Position numbers and translations under genes: made by a program. Below are positions 1 through 8,274 of a stretch of 15,159 bases of DNA, piece after piece. This DNA is from GCA-2732805 sp964516605. GTDB lineage: Bacteria > Pseudomonadota > Gammaproteobacteria > Coxiellales > Coxiellaceae. The stretch lies in assembly GCA_964516605.1 (NCBI GenBank), contig CAZFAA010000042.1:1-15159 (forward strand), written 5' to 3'. Position 1 is the first letter of the stretch; each line of letters begins with the position of its first letter. The notes under the pieces were generated by a model, which saw only the letters and a program-made list of their open reading frames with translations, did no database searches and was not told the DNA's origin.

Positions 1-53
<53 letters not shown>

Positions 54-66
54 TCGGAAGAGCCAT

Positions 67-93
67 GTTATACATAAAGCGTTCGAAATACAA
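67..93 (-). promoter_or_regulatory. Possible promoter of tRNA-fMet
   Basis: On the minus strand, TATAAC (bases 72-67) matches the sigma-70 -10 consensus at five of six positions. It ends 13 bases before the tRNA 5' end, so transcription would start about six bases upstream of the mature tRNA. The -35 is weak: TTGTAT at 93-88, with a 15-base spacer. The -10 and its spacing are visible; its use as a promoter is inferred. If real, the tRNA would be made independently of the nuo operon. Confidence 0.4.
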
Positions 94-129
94 GCCTAAA
101 TCCGTATTGAAGGCTGTGATTTTGAATGA

Positions 130-159
130 TTGCCACAAGTATTCGTGACTGTATTTAAT
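130..159 (+). promoter_or_regulatory. Possible sigma-70 promoter for the orphan plus-strand gene
   Basis: TTGCCA (130-135; five of six to TTGACA) and TTTAAT (154-159; five of six to TATAAT) are separated by 18 bases in an AT-rich region. Transcription would start near 166, about 100 bases before the chosen start at 269. Such matches occur by chance in AT-rich DNA, so this is only a candidate. No operator or repeat was recognised beside it. Confidence 0.35.
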
Positions 160-268
160 GTACTTAAAAATATGCAAAGATATCCCTTTAAAAATTGATG
201 CGGATTAATGCTCTACTGAACGCTGATTGCTACACTGCTCAAAAACAAAAACAAGGAGTAAGAAGCTA

Positions 269-1480
269 ATGCGTATGACGGATCAAGCAGGAAAAAATCT
301 TCAGCAGCTTTTAGCAGAGCTGAGAAAAGTAATTTCTATACAACAGATTAATTCACCAAAAAATATGATTGTACTGAGTGGTGACCCTACGGCTTTAACA
401 GCATTTCAGAAATTCCTGAAAATGACCTGCGCTCAATCCAAATTTACTTTTACAGAAGAATCCGATTTACAAATCAATGCAGGTGAGTCTGATGATCTGG
501 CTAAATTATTAAATACCCCACTGTGCAGGACAGATTTTGAAGATCATGAAAAAATATTAACGCAATTATACGCGAATGAATTATATGCCGCTGTTTGCAA
601 AAAATATAAATCGAATAATCCTGAACTCGGCCTGTATTTTCGGGCAATTAATTTAGAGCAACTGCTTATTTGCAGCAAATTATTAGATAATTTTGGCAAT
701 CAAGTGGATTTGTCACAATTAGAAGAAAAATTTAACAAACATTTTAAATATACTAGTATAGCCAAGAAGGTCAACGAAAACTGCCAGCTTTATTTTAAAG
801 AACTGATTGATGCAAATCTCCTCCAAATTGAATTAGAAACTGATTTTGCACTTTTTTTTCATACAGGCCATCCTTTAATACAACAAGTATTACCCATGCT
901 TTTTAGAAAAGAGCGTATTGCGCATACCTCAAAAAGTTGTTGGTTATTGTCCGTATCCGCATTGAACCTAAAATTATATAAATTTTTAGAAGACGAAAAT
1001 AATCCTTTAGGACCTGCGCAAACACATTGTAGATTTATGGAACAGCTCATCGCCGTACTCAAAACGATTATCACAGAGGATATTATCGAAGACAAAGATG
1101 AATGCGCAAGAAAAGCAGAAGCATTAGAAGGATTACTCTTCGAATTAGCTTCAAGAAAGCCAGCAGAAGGTGAGGCTACGCCAGACAGACCACGCAAACT
1201 GCAAGCGACCAACATTACGTTACCGCATTGCTTAAAAGTATATGCTGATTTAGGAGTAGTTCGCGCTACCGAGTTAGAATCAAGGAGAAAAAGGGACCTG
1301 TTAATGACAGAAAGGGACAAGTTAATGACAGAAAGGGACAAGTTAATGACAAAAAGGGACGAGTTTATGAAAGCATTACCCACAGACATTAGGCAGAGTC
1401 AACTGTTTAAATCAATAAATAAAGGTTGTAACGACACATTAGAACCAAATTTCGCTTCAAGCCCTACTGTGGTAAATTAA
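269..1480 (+). CDS. Orphan hypothetical protein with C-terminal heptad repeats
   Basis: I do not recognise this 403-aa protein. The start is the ATG at 269, ten bases after a clear Shine-Dalgarno AAGGAG at 253-258. An upstream TTG at 227 in the same frame has no such site, and an ATG at 275 is further from it. The product looks soluble, charged and mostly helical, with no signal peptide and no strong membrane segment. Residues 338-365 hold four heptads ending in LMTERDK-type units, likely a short coiled coil; a charged stretch precedes them. The gene is visibly AT-richer than its neighbours: bases 721-780 contain 15 G/C, against 29 in 12001-12060 of nuoG. It is the only plus-strand gene here, and its end overlaps the convergent terC-like gene by 17 bases. 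Recent transfer or a lineage-specific role, for example a secreted effector in a Legionella-like bacterium, is possible, but no motif proves either. The reading frame is well supported; the function is unknown. Confidence 0.8.
   Translation: MRMTDQAGKNLQQLLAELRKVISIQQINSPKNMIVLSGDPTALTAFQKFLKMTCAQSKFTFTEESDLQINAGESDDLAKLLNTPLCRTDFEDHEKILTQLYANELYAAVCKKYKSNNPELGLYFRAINLEQLLICSKLLDNFGNQVDLSQLEEKFNKHFKYTSIAKKVNENCQLYFKELIDANLLQIELETDFALFFHTGHPLIQQVLPMLFRKERIAHTSKSCWLLSVSALNLKLYKFLEDENNPLGPAQTHCRFMEQLIAVLKTIITEDIIEDKDECARKAEALEGLLFELASRKPAEGEATPDRPRKLQATNITLPHCLKVYADLGVVRATELESRRKRDLLMTERDKLMTERDKLMTKRDEFMKALPTDIRQSQLFKSINKGCNDTLEPNFASSPTVVN
1280..1363 (+). repeat. In-frame 21-bp tandem repeat (four heptad copies)
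   Basis: Two identical 21-base units lie at 1301-1321 and 1322-1342. A third at 1343-1363 differs at two bases, and a degenerate copy precedes them at 1280-1300. The period is exactly seven codons, so copies can be gained or lost without shifting the frame. The units encode LMTERDK, LMTERDK and LMTKRDE, with SRRKRDL before them. The near-identity of the copies suggests recent duplication or slippage. The array also creates a long shadow frame on the opposite strand. Confidence 0.92.
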
Positions 1481-2192
1481 TTTTTGCTTTTTTTCTTTTG
1501 TTATAGCGCCACACATTGAGTAGCTCGACCAGTAAAGAAAACGACATCGCAAAATAAATATAACCACGGGGGATATGAAAACCTAAGCCATCCGCGAGCA
1601 GCATCACACCAATTAAAATTAAAAAGCTTAAGGCTAGCATTTTGATGGTGGGGTTTTTATTGATAAAACGTGTGATCGGTTCGCTCAAAAACAGCATGAC
1701 AATAATCGCAATCGTCACAGCTGCTGCCATCAACCAAAAACGATTGGTCAGCCCCACTGCGGTCAGAATGCTATCAAATGAAAAAACCAAATCCAACAAA
1801 ACAATTTGTGTTACAACCAGAGCAAAGCCTCTTATTTTGTTACTCGCAACAACCTGTGCATGTTGCGATTCCAATTCAATATGAATTTCTTGAGTGGCTT
1901 TGAATAATAAGAACAAACCCCCTACCAGAAAAAATACATCGCGCCATGACAAACCATGCCCTAAAATGGTGATAAAGGGCTTGGTCAAACCCACCAGCCA
2001 AATTGCAAAGGCGAGCAATAATAAACGCATAATCCACGCCAAACTCAAACCAATGCGCCTGGCGGTTTTTTGTTGATGCTTTGGTAAACGTTCAGAAATA
2101 ATCGCTAAAAATACAAGGTTATCAATACCCAGAATAATTTCTAATGCGGTGAGGGTTAAAAAACCGACTACAATGTCTAACATTTCTTGCAT
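1464..2192 (-). CDS. TerC family integral membrane protein (YgdQ-like)
   Basis: A 242-aa polytopic membrane protein of the TerC family. Its layout and many stretches resemble E. coli YgdQ as I remember it, including LEIILGIDN near the N-terminus, KATQEIH near residue 100, FSFDSILTAVGLT at 138-150 and a GYIYFAM segment near the C-terminus. Family-typical acidic membrane residues are present (E18, D24, D134, D140). TerC relatives are linked to metal-ion export, notably manganese, and to tellurite resistance; the substrate here is not known. There is no C-terminal CBS or CorC domain, so this is the short, single-domain form. The ATG at 2192 has AGGA ten bases upstream; a second ATG nine bases further in is possible. 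It follows the decarboxylase gene by 135 bases on the same strand without an obvious terminator, so read-through from the nuo operon is possible. Its last 17 bases overlap the convergent orphan gene. Confidence 0.9.
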   Translation of the reverse strand: MQEMLDIVVGFLTLTALEIILGIDNLVFLAIISERLPKHQQKTARRIGLSLAWIMRLLLLAFAIWLVGLTKPFITILGHGLSWRDVFFLVGGLFLLFKATQEIHIELESQHAQVVASNKIRGFALVVTQIVLLDLVFSFDSILTAVGLTNRFWLMAAAVTIAIIVMLFLSEPITRFINKNPTIKMLALSFLILIGVMLLADGLGFHIPRGYIYFAMSFSLLVELLNVWRYNKRKKAKINLPQ

Positions 2193-2220
2193 GGCTGCAG
2201 CATCCTTATCTTATTTTTTC

Positions 2221-2247
2221 TTGCCCTAATGATAGGTTTCAAGGCAA
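2221..2247 (-). repeat. Small inverted repeat in the leader of the terC-like gene
   Basis: CCTA and TAGG form a perfect four-base stem around a four-base loop (2225-2236). Flanking TTGC and GCAA (2221-2224 and 2244-2247) can extend it across a one-sided bulge. On the minus strand it lies upstream of the terC-like ribosome binding site and is followed by an A-rich, not T-rich, run, so it is not an intrinsic terminator. It may be a minor leader structure or chance. Confidence 0.25.
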
Positions 2248-2327
2248 CCCCATAAATGAGAGTGTTTGTTGCGTCCATCATCCAACCCAAGCTACAGTTC
2301 TTTCCAGGTTTTTAGGATACACCAACA

Positions 2328-3284
2328 CTACGCTACAACATCTACCTGGCGCAATAGGTGCTCGAAGTAATGAATCGTCTTCATCAAGCCTTCACGCAAT
2401 TGAATTTTTGGCTCCCACCCTAACAACTCACGTGCCAGAGTAATATCCGGTTGACGTTGTTTCGGGTCATCTGACGGCAATGGTTGATAAATAATCCTAG
2501 AGGATGAACCCGTTAAATCAATAACCTGACTAGCCAGTTCCAACATGGTAAATTCATGTGGGTTGCCAAGATTAATGGGGCCAGTAATACTGTCATCACT
2601 GTTCATCAAACGGCAAAACCCTTCAATCAAATCATCTGCATAACAAAACGAGCGTGTTTGACAGCCATCACCATAAATCGTAATCGATTCACCCTTAAGG
2701 GCTTGCACAATAAAATTCGATACAACACGCCCATCATTCGGGTGCATATTAGGGCCGTAGGTATTAAAAATACGCGCGACTTTAATCTTAAGCTGATGCT
2801 GGCGGTAGTAGTCAAAAAAGAGTGTTTCCGCGCAGCGCTTACCTTCATCATAACAACCACGCAAACCAATCGGATTGACATTACCCCAATAACCTTCAGT
2901 CTGTGGATGCACAGCAGGATCACCATACACTTCACTTGTCGACGCTTGAAAAATTTTCGCATGGATTCGTTTAGCCAGCCCCAGCATATTAATCGCACCG
3001 TGCACACTGGTCTTCGTAGTTTGCACAGGATCGCGTTGATAATGAATAGGCGACGCTGGACACGCTAAATTGTAAATTTCATCCACTTCAACATACAGTG
3101 GAAATGTCACATCATGACGCAGCAACTCAAATTTAGGATGGTCACGTAAATCAGCTATATTGTGCTTAAAACCACAATAAAAATTGTCCGCACAGATAAC
3201 ATCATGACCTTCCTCTATCAAGCGGCGAGACAAATGCGATCCCAAAAATCCCGCACCACCTGTTACTAAAATACGCTTTGGCAT
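2328..3284 (-). CDS. uxs: UDP-glucuronate decarboxylase (UDP-xylose synthase), SDR family
   Basis: This 318-aa extended short-chain dehydrogenase/reductase should convert UDP-glucuronate to UDP-xylose with bound NAD+, in the cytoplasm. The N-terminal Rossmann motif is GGAGFLG (residues 9-15), and the catalytic YxxxK is Y145/K149 within YDEGK. TSEVYGDP (116-123), YWGNVNPIG (132-140), NTYGP, GRVVSNF and QTRSFCYADD follow the UXS family closely, including human UXS1 as I remember it. Related dTDP-glucose dehydratases lack this set, so the call is specific. I chose the ATG at 3284 because AGGGAA (3294-3289) sits just upstream; an upstream ATG at 3323 would add 13 residues inside nuoN and lose the conserved start. 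The gene begins 17 bases after the nuoN stop, so it is almost certainly on the same transcript. UDP-xylose normally supplies glycan or lipopolysaccharide synthesis; no glycosyltransferase is visible nearby. Its placement behind complex I looks like an addition. Confidence 0.92.
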   Translation of the reverse strand: MPKRILVTGGAGFLGSHLSRRLIEEGHDVICADNFYCGFKHNIADLRDHPKFELLRHDVTFPLYVEVDEIYNLACPASPIHYQRDPVQTTKTSVHGAINMLGLAKRIHAKIFQASTSEVYGDPAVHPQTEGYWGNVNPIGLRGCYDEGKRCAETLFFDYYRQHQLKIKVARIFNTYGPNMHPNDGRVVSNFIVQALKGESITIYGDGCQTRSFCYADDLIEGFCRLMNSDDSITGPINLGNPHEFTMLELASQVIDLTGSSSRIIYQPLPSDDPKQRQPDITLARELLGWEPKIQLREGLMKTIHYFEHLLRQVDVVA

Positions 3285-3301
3285 AAGCTTCCCTAATTGA
3301 A

Positions 3302-4759
3302 TTATTGAAATAAACTGTGGCATAAGGTAAAGAAGCCACCGGGAAATATTCCAAGTACTACAACAATCAACCCATTAAAAGACATCACAATCTTGTTATC
3401 CATGGTGCAAGCAAGTGGTGTTCTAATAGCTGGTTCTTCGAAATACATCACCTTCACAACATTTAAATAATAATAAGAACCAATGATTGCAAATACTAAT
3501 GCCACTACAGCAAGCCAGGTTAAATGAGCATTAATTAAAGCACCCAACACACTCACTTTAGCGATAAATCCAACGAATGGTGGGATACCTGCCATCGAAA
3601 ACATGGCCATCATCATAATAAAAGCCAACCACGGATTGCGTGAACTTAAGCCTGCAAAATCATCCACCTTATCCGCTTCAAAACCGGCGCGACTTAATAA
3701 AACCAGCATACCAAAAGACACTAAGGTGGTCAGTGCATAGGTCACAATATAAAATAGTGCTGCAGCATCACCCTCTGGTGTCATCGCAGTCAAACCTAAT
3801 AACATATAACCAATGTGCGCAATCGATGAATAAGCCAACATACGCTTAATGTTGGTTTGTACCAATGCAGCTAAATTACCAATACCAATCGACAGCACCG
3901 CTAACACAATAAAAATATCCTGACTGGCAATGCTAAACTCCGGAAGCGCCTCAACCACCAATCGAATAACCAGCGCAAATGCTGCAATTTTAGGCGCAGT
4001 ACTGATAAATAACGTAACCGATGTTGACGCACCATCGTACACATCTGGCACCCACATGTGAAATGGAGCCGCTCCCAACTTAAAAGCGATTCCTGCAAAT
4101 ACAAACACTAAGGCGACCGCTAAAATCGCCAGTGAGCCACCTGTCATAATAGAGATATGCTCAGCGATCGTACCAATATCCAAACTGTCCGTCAGGCCAA
4201 AAATTAATGATAACCCATACAATAAAATACCCGAAGCCAGTGCACCAATAATAAAGTATTTCATCGCGGCCTCAATGCAACGTCCTTGACGACGCTCCAA
4301 TGCCACCATCGCATACGTGGGTAAGGAAAATAATTCAATCCCCATATAGATAGGCAGCAAATTATGCCCTGAAATCAGAATCATCATGCCCAATGTCGAT
4401 AACAAACCCAACACATAAAATTCAGGTGGAATATTGCGATCTTTGTTGTACTGGCGTGAATACAAAAACACAATCAACACGATGACATACACAAATACTT
4501 TTAACACAGCAGCCAATCCATCTAACACAAACTGCTGATGAAAAATGAGTGCTCCACCCGCGCTACCTGCTGCGTAATACGTAAAGCTATACCAGGTGCA
4601 AATGAGTGCTGCACACAAGGTAAGCTGGCTCAACACATACGTCAGCATGCTGTCTTTTTTAACAAACAGCCCTGCTAATAACGTCACGCAGATCATCACC
4701 ATCATCACTATTTCAGGTAATGCAGGCATGTAATCCGAAGATACAACGGCTGTTATCAT
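3302..4759 (-). CDS. nuoN: NADH-quinone oxidoreductase subunit N
   Basis: A 485-aa antiporter-like subunit of the complex I membrane arm, one of three that move protons. It is hydrophobic throughout. Key charges of the family are seen: E142 in the membrane, K228 in AFKLGAAPFHMW and K257 in the broken-helix region, followed by the KRMLAYSSIAHIGY segment. Length agrees with E. coli NuoN. The ATG at 4759 overlaps the nuoM stop in the form ATGA and has GGTGA upstream, so translation is probably coupled to nuoM. It is the last nuo gene; the next gene on the transcript is the UDP-xylose synthase. Confidence 0.97.
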   Translation of the reverse strand: MITAVVSSDYMPALPEIVMMVMICVTLLAGLFVKKDSMLTYVLSQLTLCAALICTWYSFTYYAAGSAGGALIFHQQFVLDGLAAVLKVFVYVIVLIVFLYSRQYNKDRNIPPEFYVLGLLSTLGMMILISGHNLLPIYMGIELFSLPTYAMVALERRQGRCIEAAMKYFIIGALASGILLYGLSLIFGLTDSLDIGTIAEHISIMTGGSLAILAVALVFVFAGIAFKLGAAPFHMWVPDVYDGASTSVTLFISTAPKIAAFALVIRLVVEALPEFSIASQDIFIVLAVLSIGIGNLAALVQTNIKRMLAYSSIAHIGYMLLGLTAMTPEGDAAALFYIVTYALTTLVSFGMLVLLSRAGFEADKVDDFAGLSSRNPWLAFIMMMAMFSMAGIPPFVGFIAKVSVLGALINAHLTWLAVVALVFAIIGSYYYLNVVKVMYFEEPAIRTPLACTMDNKIVMSFNGLIVVVLGIFPGGFFTLCHSLFQ

Positions 4760-6270
4760 AGTTTCGTCACCATACTTAATTGTAATAATTGATTCACACT
4801 GGCATGTAAGATATTAAGCAATGCATTTGGATACAGACCAATCCATAAGACACCGAGCGCCAGTAATACAAAAGAAAAAATCTCGACCGGCTCAATCGGT
4901 TTTAAAGCGGCCACCTTATCATTGACGACTTCACCAAAAAAAGCACGTTGATACATATAAAAAGTATATGCCACACTGATCACTAACGCCGACGCTGCAA
5001 AAAATGTCACCCAAAAATTAGCACGAATGGTGCTTAAAATAATCATGAACTCACCTACAAAACCACTGGTTCCAGGCAAGCCCACATTGGATAAAGCGAA
5101 CAACATAAAAAATGCGGCTAAAATTGGCATCTTAGTTGCAATGCCACCAAATTCTGAAATGGAATGCGTTTTCATTTGTTTATAGAGAAGACCAAAAGCT
5201 AAGAACATCGCACCCGAACCAAAAGCATGCGAGATCATCTGTACTACACTACCCTCCAAGCTCATATAGGCATACTGCGTAGCGTTTACCTGCTGCACAA
5301 TAATGAAAACCACAAATAAACCTAAGGTTACAAAACCCATATGCGCTACAGACGAATACGCAATCAAACGCTTCATATCTTTTTGCACAATCGCTACCAT
5401 ACCAATATAAATAATTGCAATGAGCGATAAAATAATCATCATCCACGTAAAGTAACGGCACGCATCCGGAACAATAGGTAAACTAAAGCGAATGAATCCA
5501 TAAGCACCAATTTTCAGCATTAATGCCGCCAGCACCACTGAACCACCTGTCGGTGCTGCGGTATGCGCATCCGGTAACCAGGTGTGTACTGGCCACATCG
5601 GTATCTTAATTGCAAACGCAAGCAAGAAGGCAAAAAATATCAACTTTTGTACCATCAAAGACATGTGCAATGGATAAAACGACAAAATGCTAAAACTGTT
5701 GGTTTGCAAAGCTAAGTACAGCAGAGCAACTAACATAACCGCTGAACCTAAAAAGGTATAAATGAAAAATTTAACTGCCGCATAAGAACGATTGTGTCCA
5801 CCCCAAACGCCAATATTAATATACATAGGGATGAGCATTGCTTCCCAGAAAAAATAAAACAGCATGGAATCCAGTGCGCAAAATACACCAATAACCATCC
5901 CCTGCATCACTAAAAATGTCGACAGATATTGCGCCACTCGAGTTTTGACCATCGTCCACGATGCCAAGACGACAATCAATGTTGTAAACACGGTCAACAC
6001 GATCATCGGCATCGAAATACCATCAATTCCCAATGCATAATTAATATGATACATCGGGATCCAGTTCATGAATTCTTGAAATTGCATCACACTGGTACTG
6101 GTGTTAAAGGTAACCCACATCATGATACACAGAATCATACTGATGCTCGTCGAAACCAACGTAATCCATCGCGCTAACATCGCTCGATGCTCACCAAACC
6201 ACAGCACGAGGATAGCTGTCAGAACCGGCAACCAAATGAGGATGCTTAAAATAGGTATTTCATAAAACAT
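4756..6270 (-). CDS. nuoM: NADH-quinone oxidoreductase subunit M
   Basis: A 504-aa antiporter-like proton-pumping subunit of the membrane arm. The channel residues known from this family are in place: E143 in FYFFWEAMLIPMY, K222 in KIPMWPVHTWLPDAH, K253 in MLKIGAYGF and E407 in GFVGEFM. The KRLIAYSSVAHMGF motif lies at about 300-313. Length is close to the E. coli protein. The ATG at 6270 is preceded by a G-rich ribosome binding stretch, and the gap from nuoL is 17 bases. Its stop overlaps the nuoN start by four bases. Confidence 0.97.
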   Translation of the reverse strand: MFYEIPILSILIWLPVLTAILVLWFGEHRAMLARWITLVSTSISMILCIMMWVTFNTSTSVMQFQEFMNWIPMYHINYALGIDGISMPMIVLTVFTTLIVVLASWTMVKTRVAQYLSTFLVMQGMVIGVFCALDSMLFYFFWEAMLIPMYINIGVWGGHNRSYAAVKFFIYTFLGSAVMLVALLYLALQTNSFSILSFYPLHMSLMVQKLIFFAFLLAFAIKIPMWPVHTWLPDAHTAAPTGGSVVLAALMLKIGAYGFIRFSLPIVPDACRYFTWMMIILSLIAIIYIGMVAIVQKDMKRLIAYSSVAHMGFVTLGLFVVFIIVQQVNATQYAYMSLEGSVVQMISHAFGSGAMFLAFGLLYKQMKTHSISEFGGIATKMPILAAFFMLFALSNVGLPGTSGFVGEFMIILSTIRANFWVTFFAASALVISVAYTFYMYQRAFFGEVVNDKVAALKPIEPVEIFSFVLLALGVLWIGLYPNALLNILHASVNQLLQLSMVTKL

Positions 6271-6287
6271 AATCTATTCCATCCCCC

Positions 6288-8270
6288 TTAAATACGAAAT
6301 TCATGCCCGAAAAAAATCCAGGCTAATAAACCCACCAAACCAATGACCATGACAAATACATAATGGTACACATAACCAGATTGCAAACGGCGCAAAATTC
6401 TGGAGATCCACAATGCATCTCGACCTGTGCCATTCACCAACCAACCATCAATAATTTTTTCATCACCGTATTTAAACAAGATTTGACTGAGCTTAATGGA
6501 ACCTTTAACAAAAACCAGATTATTGAACGCATCAAAACCAAATTGATTACACAAAATCCACCACAGAAGTTTGAGATGTTGTTGCAACCACTGCGCAGCA
6601 CGTGGATAACCGATAACACATATCCAAGAACACACAATGCCCGCTATAGCCAGCCAAAAGGGTATGCTCACCAGTGCATCCGCACACATTGCCCACACAC
6701 CGTGGTAGAATTTCGCCAAGAATCCTACTACATCGTATTGTGGTAAGACAAAAATACTGTTGCCTAACAAACTTGGCGTGTTATATAAAATCGCTTTAAT
6801 CATAAAGCCGCCTGCTATCACAGAAGGCACTGCCAAACTTAATTGTGCAAATAACATTGTCCACGGCGCTTCACGCAATTGCTGCTGCACTGCCGCGTCC
6901 ATACGTGGCTTACCGTGAAAGACATACCAAAATTCACGAAAAATATAAAATGCGGTAACAAATGAACCCAGTAATAAGCACACATAAGCATACCCGGCTC
7001 CTGGTATAGTCGCTAAGCGCACTGCATCAATAATGGAATCTTTTGAATAAAATCCGGAAAAAGGTGGAATCGCAGCAAGTGAAAGCGCACCAATTAGAAA
7101 ACAGATATACGTAATCGGCATATAACGACGCAAGCCACCCATCTTACGGATATCATGTTCATCTTGCATACTGATCAAAACCGAACCCGCACATAAGAAT
7201 AATAACGCTTTAAAACAAGCATGCATAAATAAATGAAACATGCCCGCACTAAAAGCTGATGCACCATTAGCGGCCATCATATAGCCTAATTGCGACATCG
7301 TCGAATAAGCAATAATGCGTTTTATGTCATAATTCACAAAGGCTAATAACCCAAGATACAACGCACCACTAGCACCGATTACCAATACTAAACTCATGGC
7401 CGGTATGGAAAATTCAAACACTGGTGACATGCGTGCCACCATATAGATACCCGCGGTCACCATTGTAGCTGCGTGGATCAACGCTGAAATTGGTGTCGGA
7501 CCTTGCATGGATTCAGGTAACCACACATGCAACGGAATCTGCGCCGATTTACCCATCGCGCCAATAAACAGCAGTACGCACATGACAGAAAGAGCACTCC
7601 AGGAATGCCCTGGGAACAGCGTGTAATGCGTTTGCAATAACAACGGCACTTGTGTAAAAGACGCAGTATAATCAAGGCTGCCTACAGTATTCATGGCAAT
7701 CGCTAATGCCAAGATAAATCCGAAGTCACCAACGCGATTAAGTAAAAAAGCCTTAAGACCACCATCAATTGCAGCTTTTTCTTTAAACCAAAAACTGATT
7801 AATAAATAGGATACTAAACCGACACCTTCCCAACCAAAAAATAGCTGTAAAAAATTATCTGCTGCAACCAGCATCAACATCATAAACGTAAAAAAGGAAA
7901 CATAAGAGAAAAAACGCTGATAACCAGGGTCATGAGCCATATAACCAATACTGTAGATGTGCACCAACAAAGACACAAAAGTGACTACTAACATCATCAT
8001 AACGCACAACGGATCGATTAAAAAACCAAGATGCATATTAAAATTACCACTTATTGCCCACACATACAGCGAACCGGTAAAGTGTCGTCCATCAAAAATC
8101 ACCCATTTACACGCTAGAATCACACACACAAATGACAGCAGCATCAACGCAATTGTTGTGCGATGAGAGGCTGTGCGACCAATCACAGGACCCAAGATAC
8201 CAGCAATACACGCACCCAATAACGGTGCCATAATCGCAGTCAATACAACGTATTTTAATTGAGTATCCAC
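6288..8270 (-). CDS. nuoL: NADH-quinone oxidoreductase subunit L
   Basis: A 660-aa protein, the distal antiporter-like subunit, with the long lateral amphipathic helix expected in the C-terminal part. Diagnostic features are FFGWEGVGLVSYLLI with E148, GKSAQIPLHVWLP with K241, GPTPISALIHAATMVTAG, and KRIIAYSTMSQLGYM. It is somewhat longer than E. coli NuoL (613 aa), within the range I expect for proteobacteria. The start is a GTG at 8270, four bases after the nuoK stop. GAAGGG, eight bases upstream and inside the end of nuoK, supports this start and points to translational coupling. The protein works with NuoM and NuoN in proton translocation. Confidence 0.96.
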   Translation of the reverse strand: MDTQLKYVVLTAIMAPLLGACIAGILGPVIGRTASHRTTIALMLLSFVCVILACKWVIFDGRHFTGSLYVWAISGNFNMHLGFLIDPLCVMMMLVVTFVSLLVHIYSIGYMAHDPGYQRFFSYVSFFTFMMLMLVAADNFLQLFFGWEGVGLVSYLLISFWFKEKAAIDGGLKAFLLNRVGDFGFILALAIAMNTVGSLDYTASFTQVPLLLQTHYTLFPGHSWSALSVMCVLLFIGAMGKSAQIPLHVWLPESMQGPTPISALIHAATMVTAGIYMVARMSPVFEFSIPAMSLVLVIGASGALYLGLLAFVNYDIKRIIAYSTMSQLGYMMAANGASAFSAGMFHLFMHACFKALLFLCAGSVLISMQDEHDIRKMGGLRRYMPITYICFLIGALSLAAIPPFSGFYSKDSIIDAVRLATIPGAGYAYVCLLLGSFVTAFYIFREFWYVFHGKPRMDAAVQQQLREAPWTMLFAQLSLAVPSVIAGGFMIKAILYNTPSLLGNSIFVLPQYDVVGFLAKFYHGVWAMCADALVSIPFWLAIAGIVCSWICVIGYPRAAQWLQQHLKLLWWILCNQFGFDAFNNLVFVKGSIKLSQILFKYGDEKIIDGWLVNGTGRDALWISRILRRLQSGYVYHYVFVMVIGLVGLLAWIFFGHEFRI

Positions 8271-8274
8271 ACGC

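Noticed and set aside
93..115. AGCCT/AGGCT inverted repeat between the tRNA and the orphan gene
   Set aside because: Five-base arms around a 13-base loop with no T-run; too weak for a terminator or operator call.
151..170. PmrA-box-like TTAAT repeats upstream of the orphan gene
   Set aside because: TTAAT and TTAAA occur nine bases apart, while the Legionella PmrA box I know has an 11-base spacing and a better second half. In AT-rich DNA this is likely chance.
859..1389. A 176-codon open frame on the minus strand opposite the orphan gene
   Set aside because: It is a shadow produced largely by the 21-bp repeat and AT-rich codons of the plus-strand gene. Its repeated INLSLSV-type translation mirrors the repeat, and the plus-strand frame has the better ribosome binding site.
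2193..2327. Possible yybP-ykoY (manganese) riboswitch before the terC-like gene
   Set aside because: This class often precedes TerC relatives, so I looked for it, but the leader does not show the conserved internal-loop sequences I remember, only a small hairpin. A covariance-model search (Rfam yybP-ykoY) would settle it.
2556..3068. A 170-codon open frame on the plus strand inside uxs
   Set aside because: The minus-strand frame encodes a clear UDP-glucuronate decarboxylase with conserved motifs across the same stretch; the plus-strand translation shows no family resemblance.
7600..8270. NuoL longer than in E. coli as a sign of fusion
   Set aside because: The extra length appears spread through loops and the C-terminal region, with no foreign domain visible; such lengths are usual in proteobacteria.
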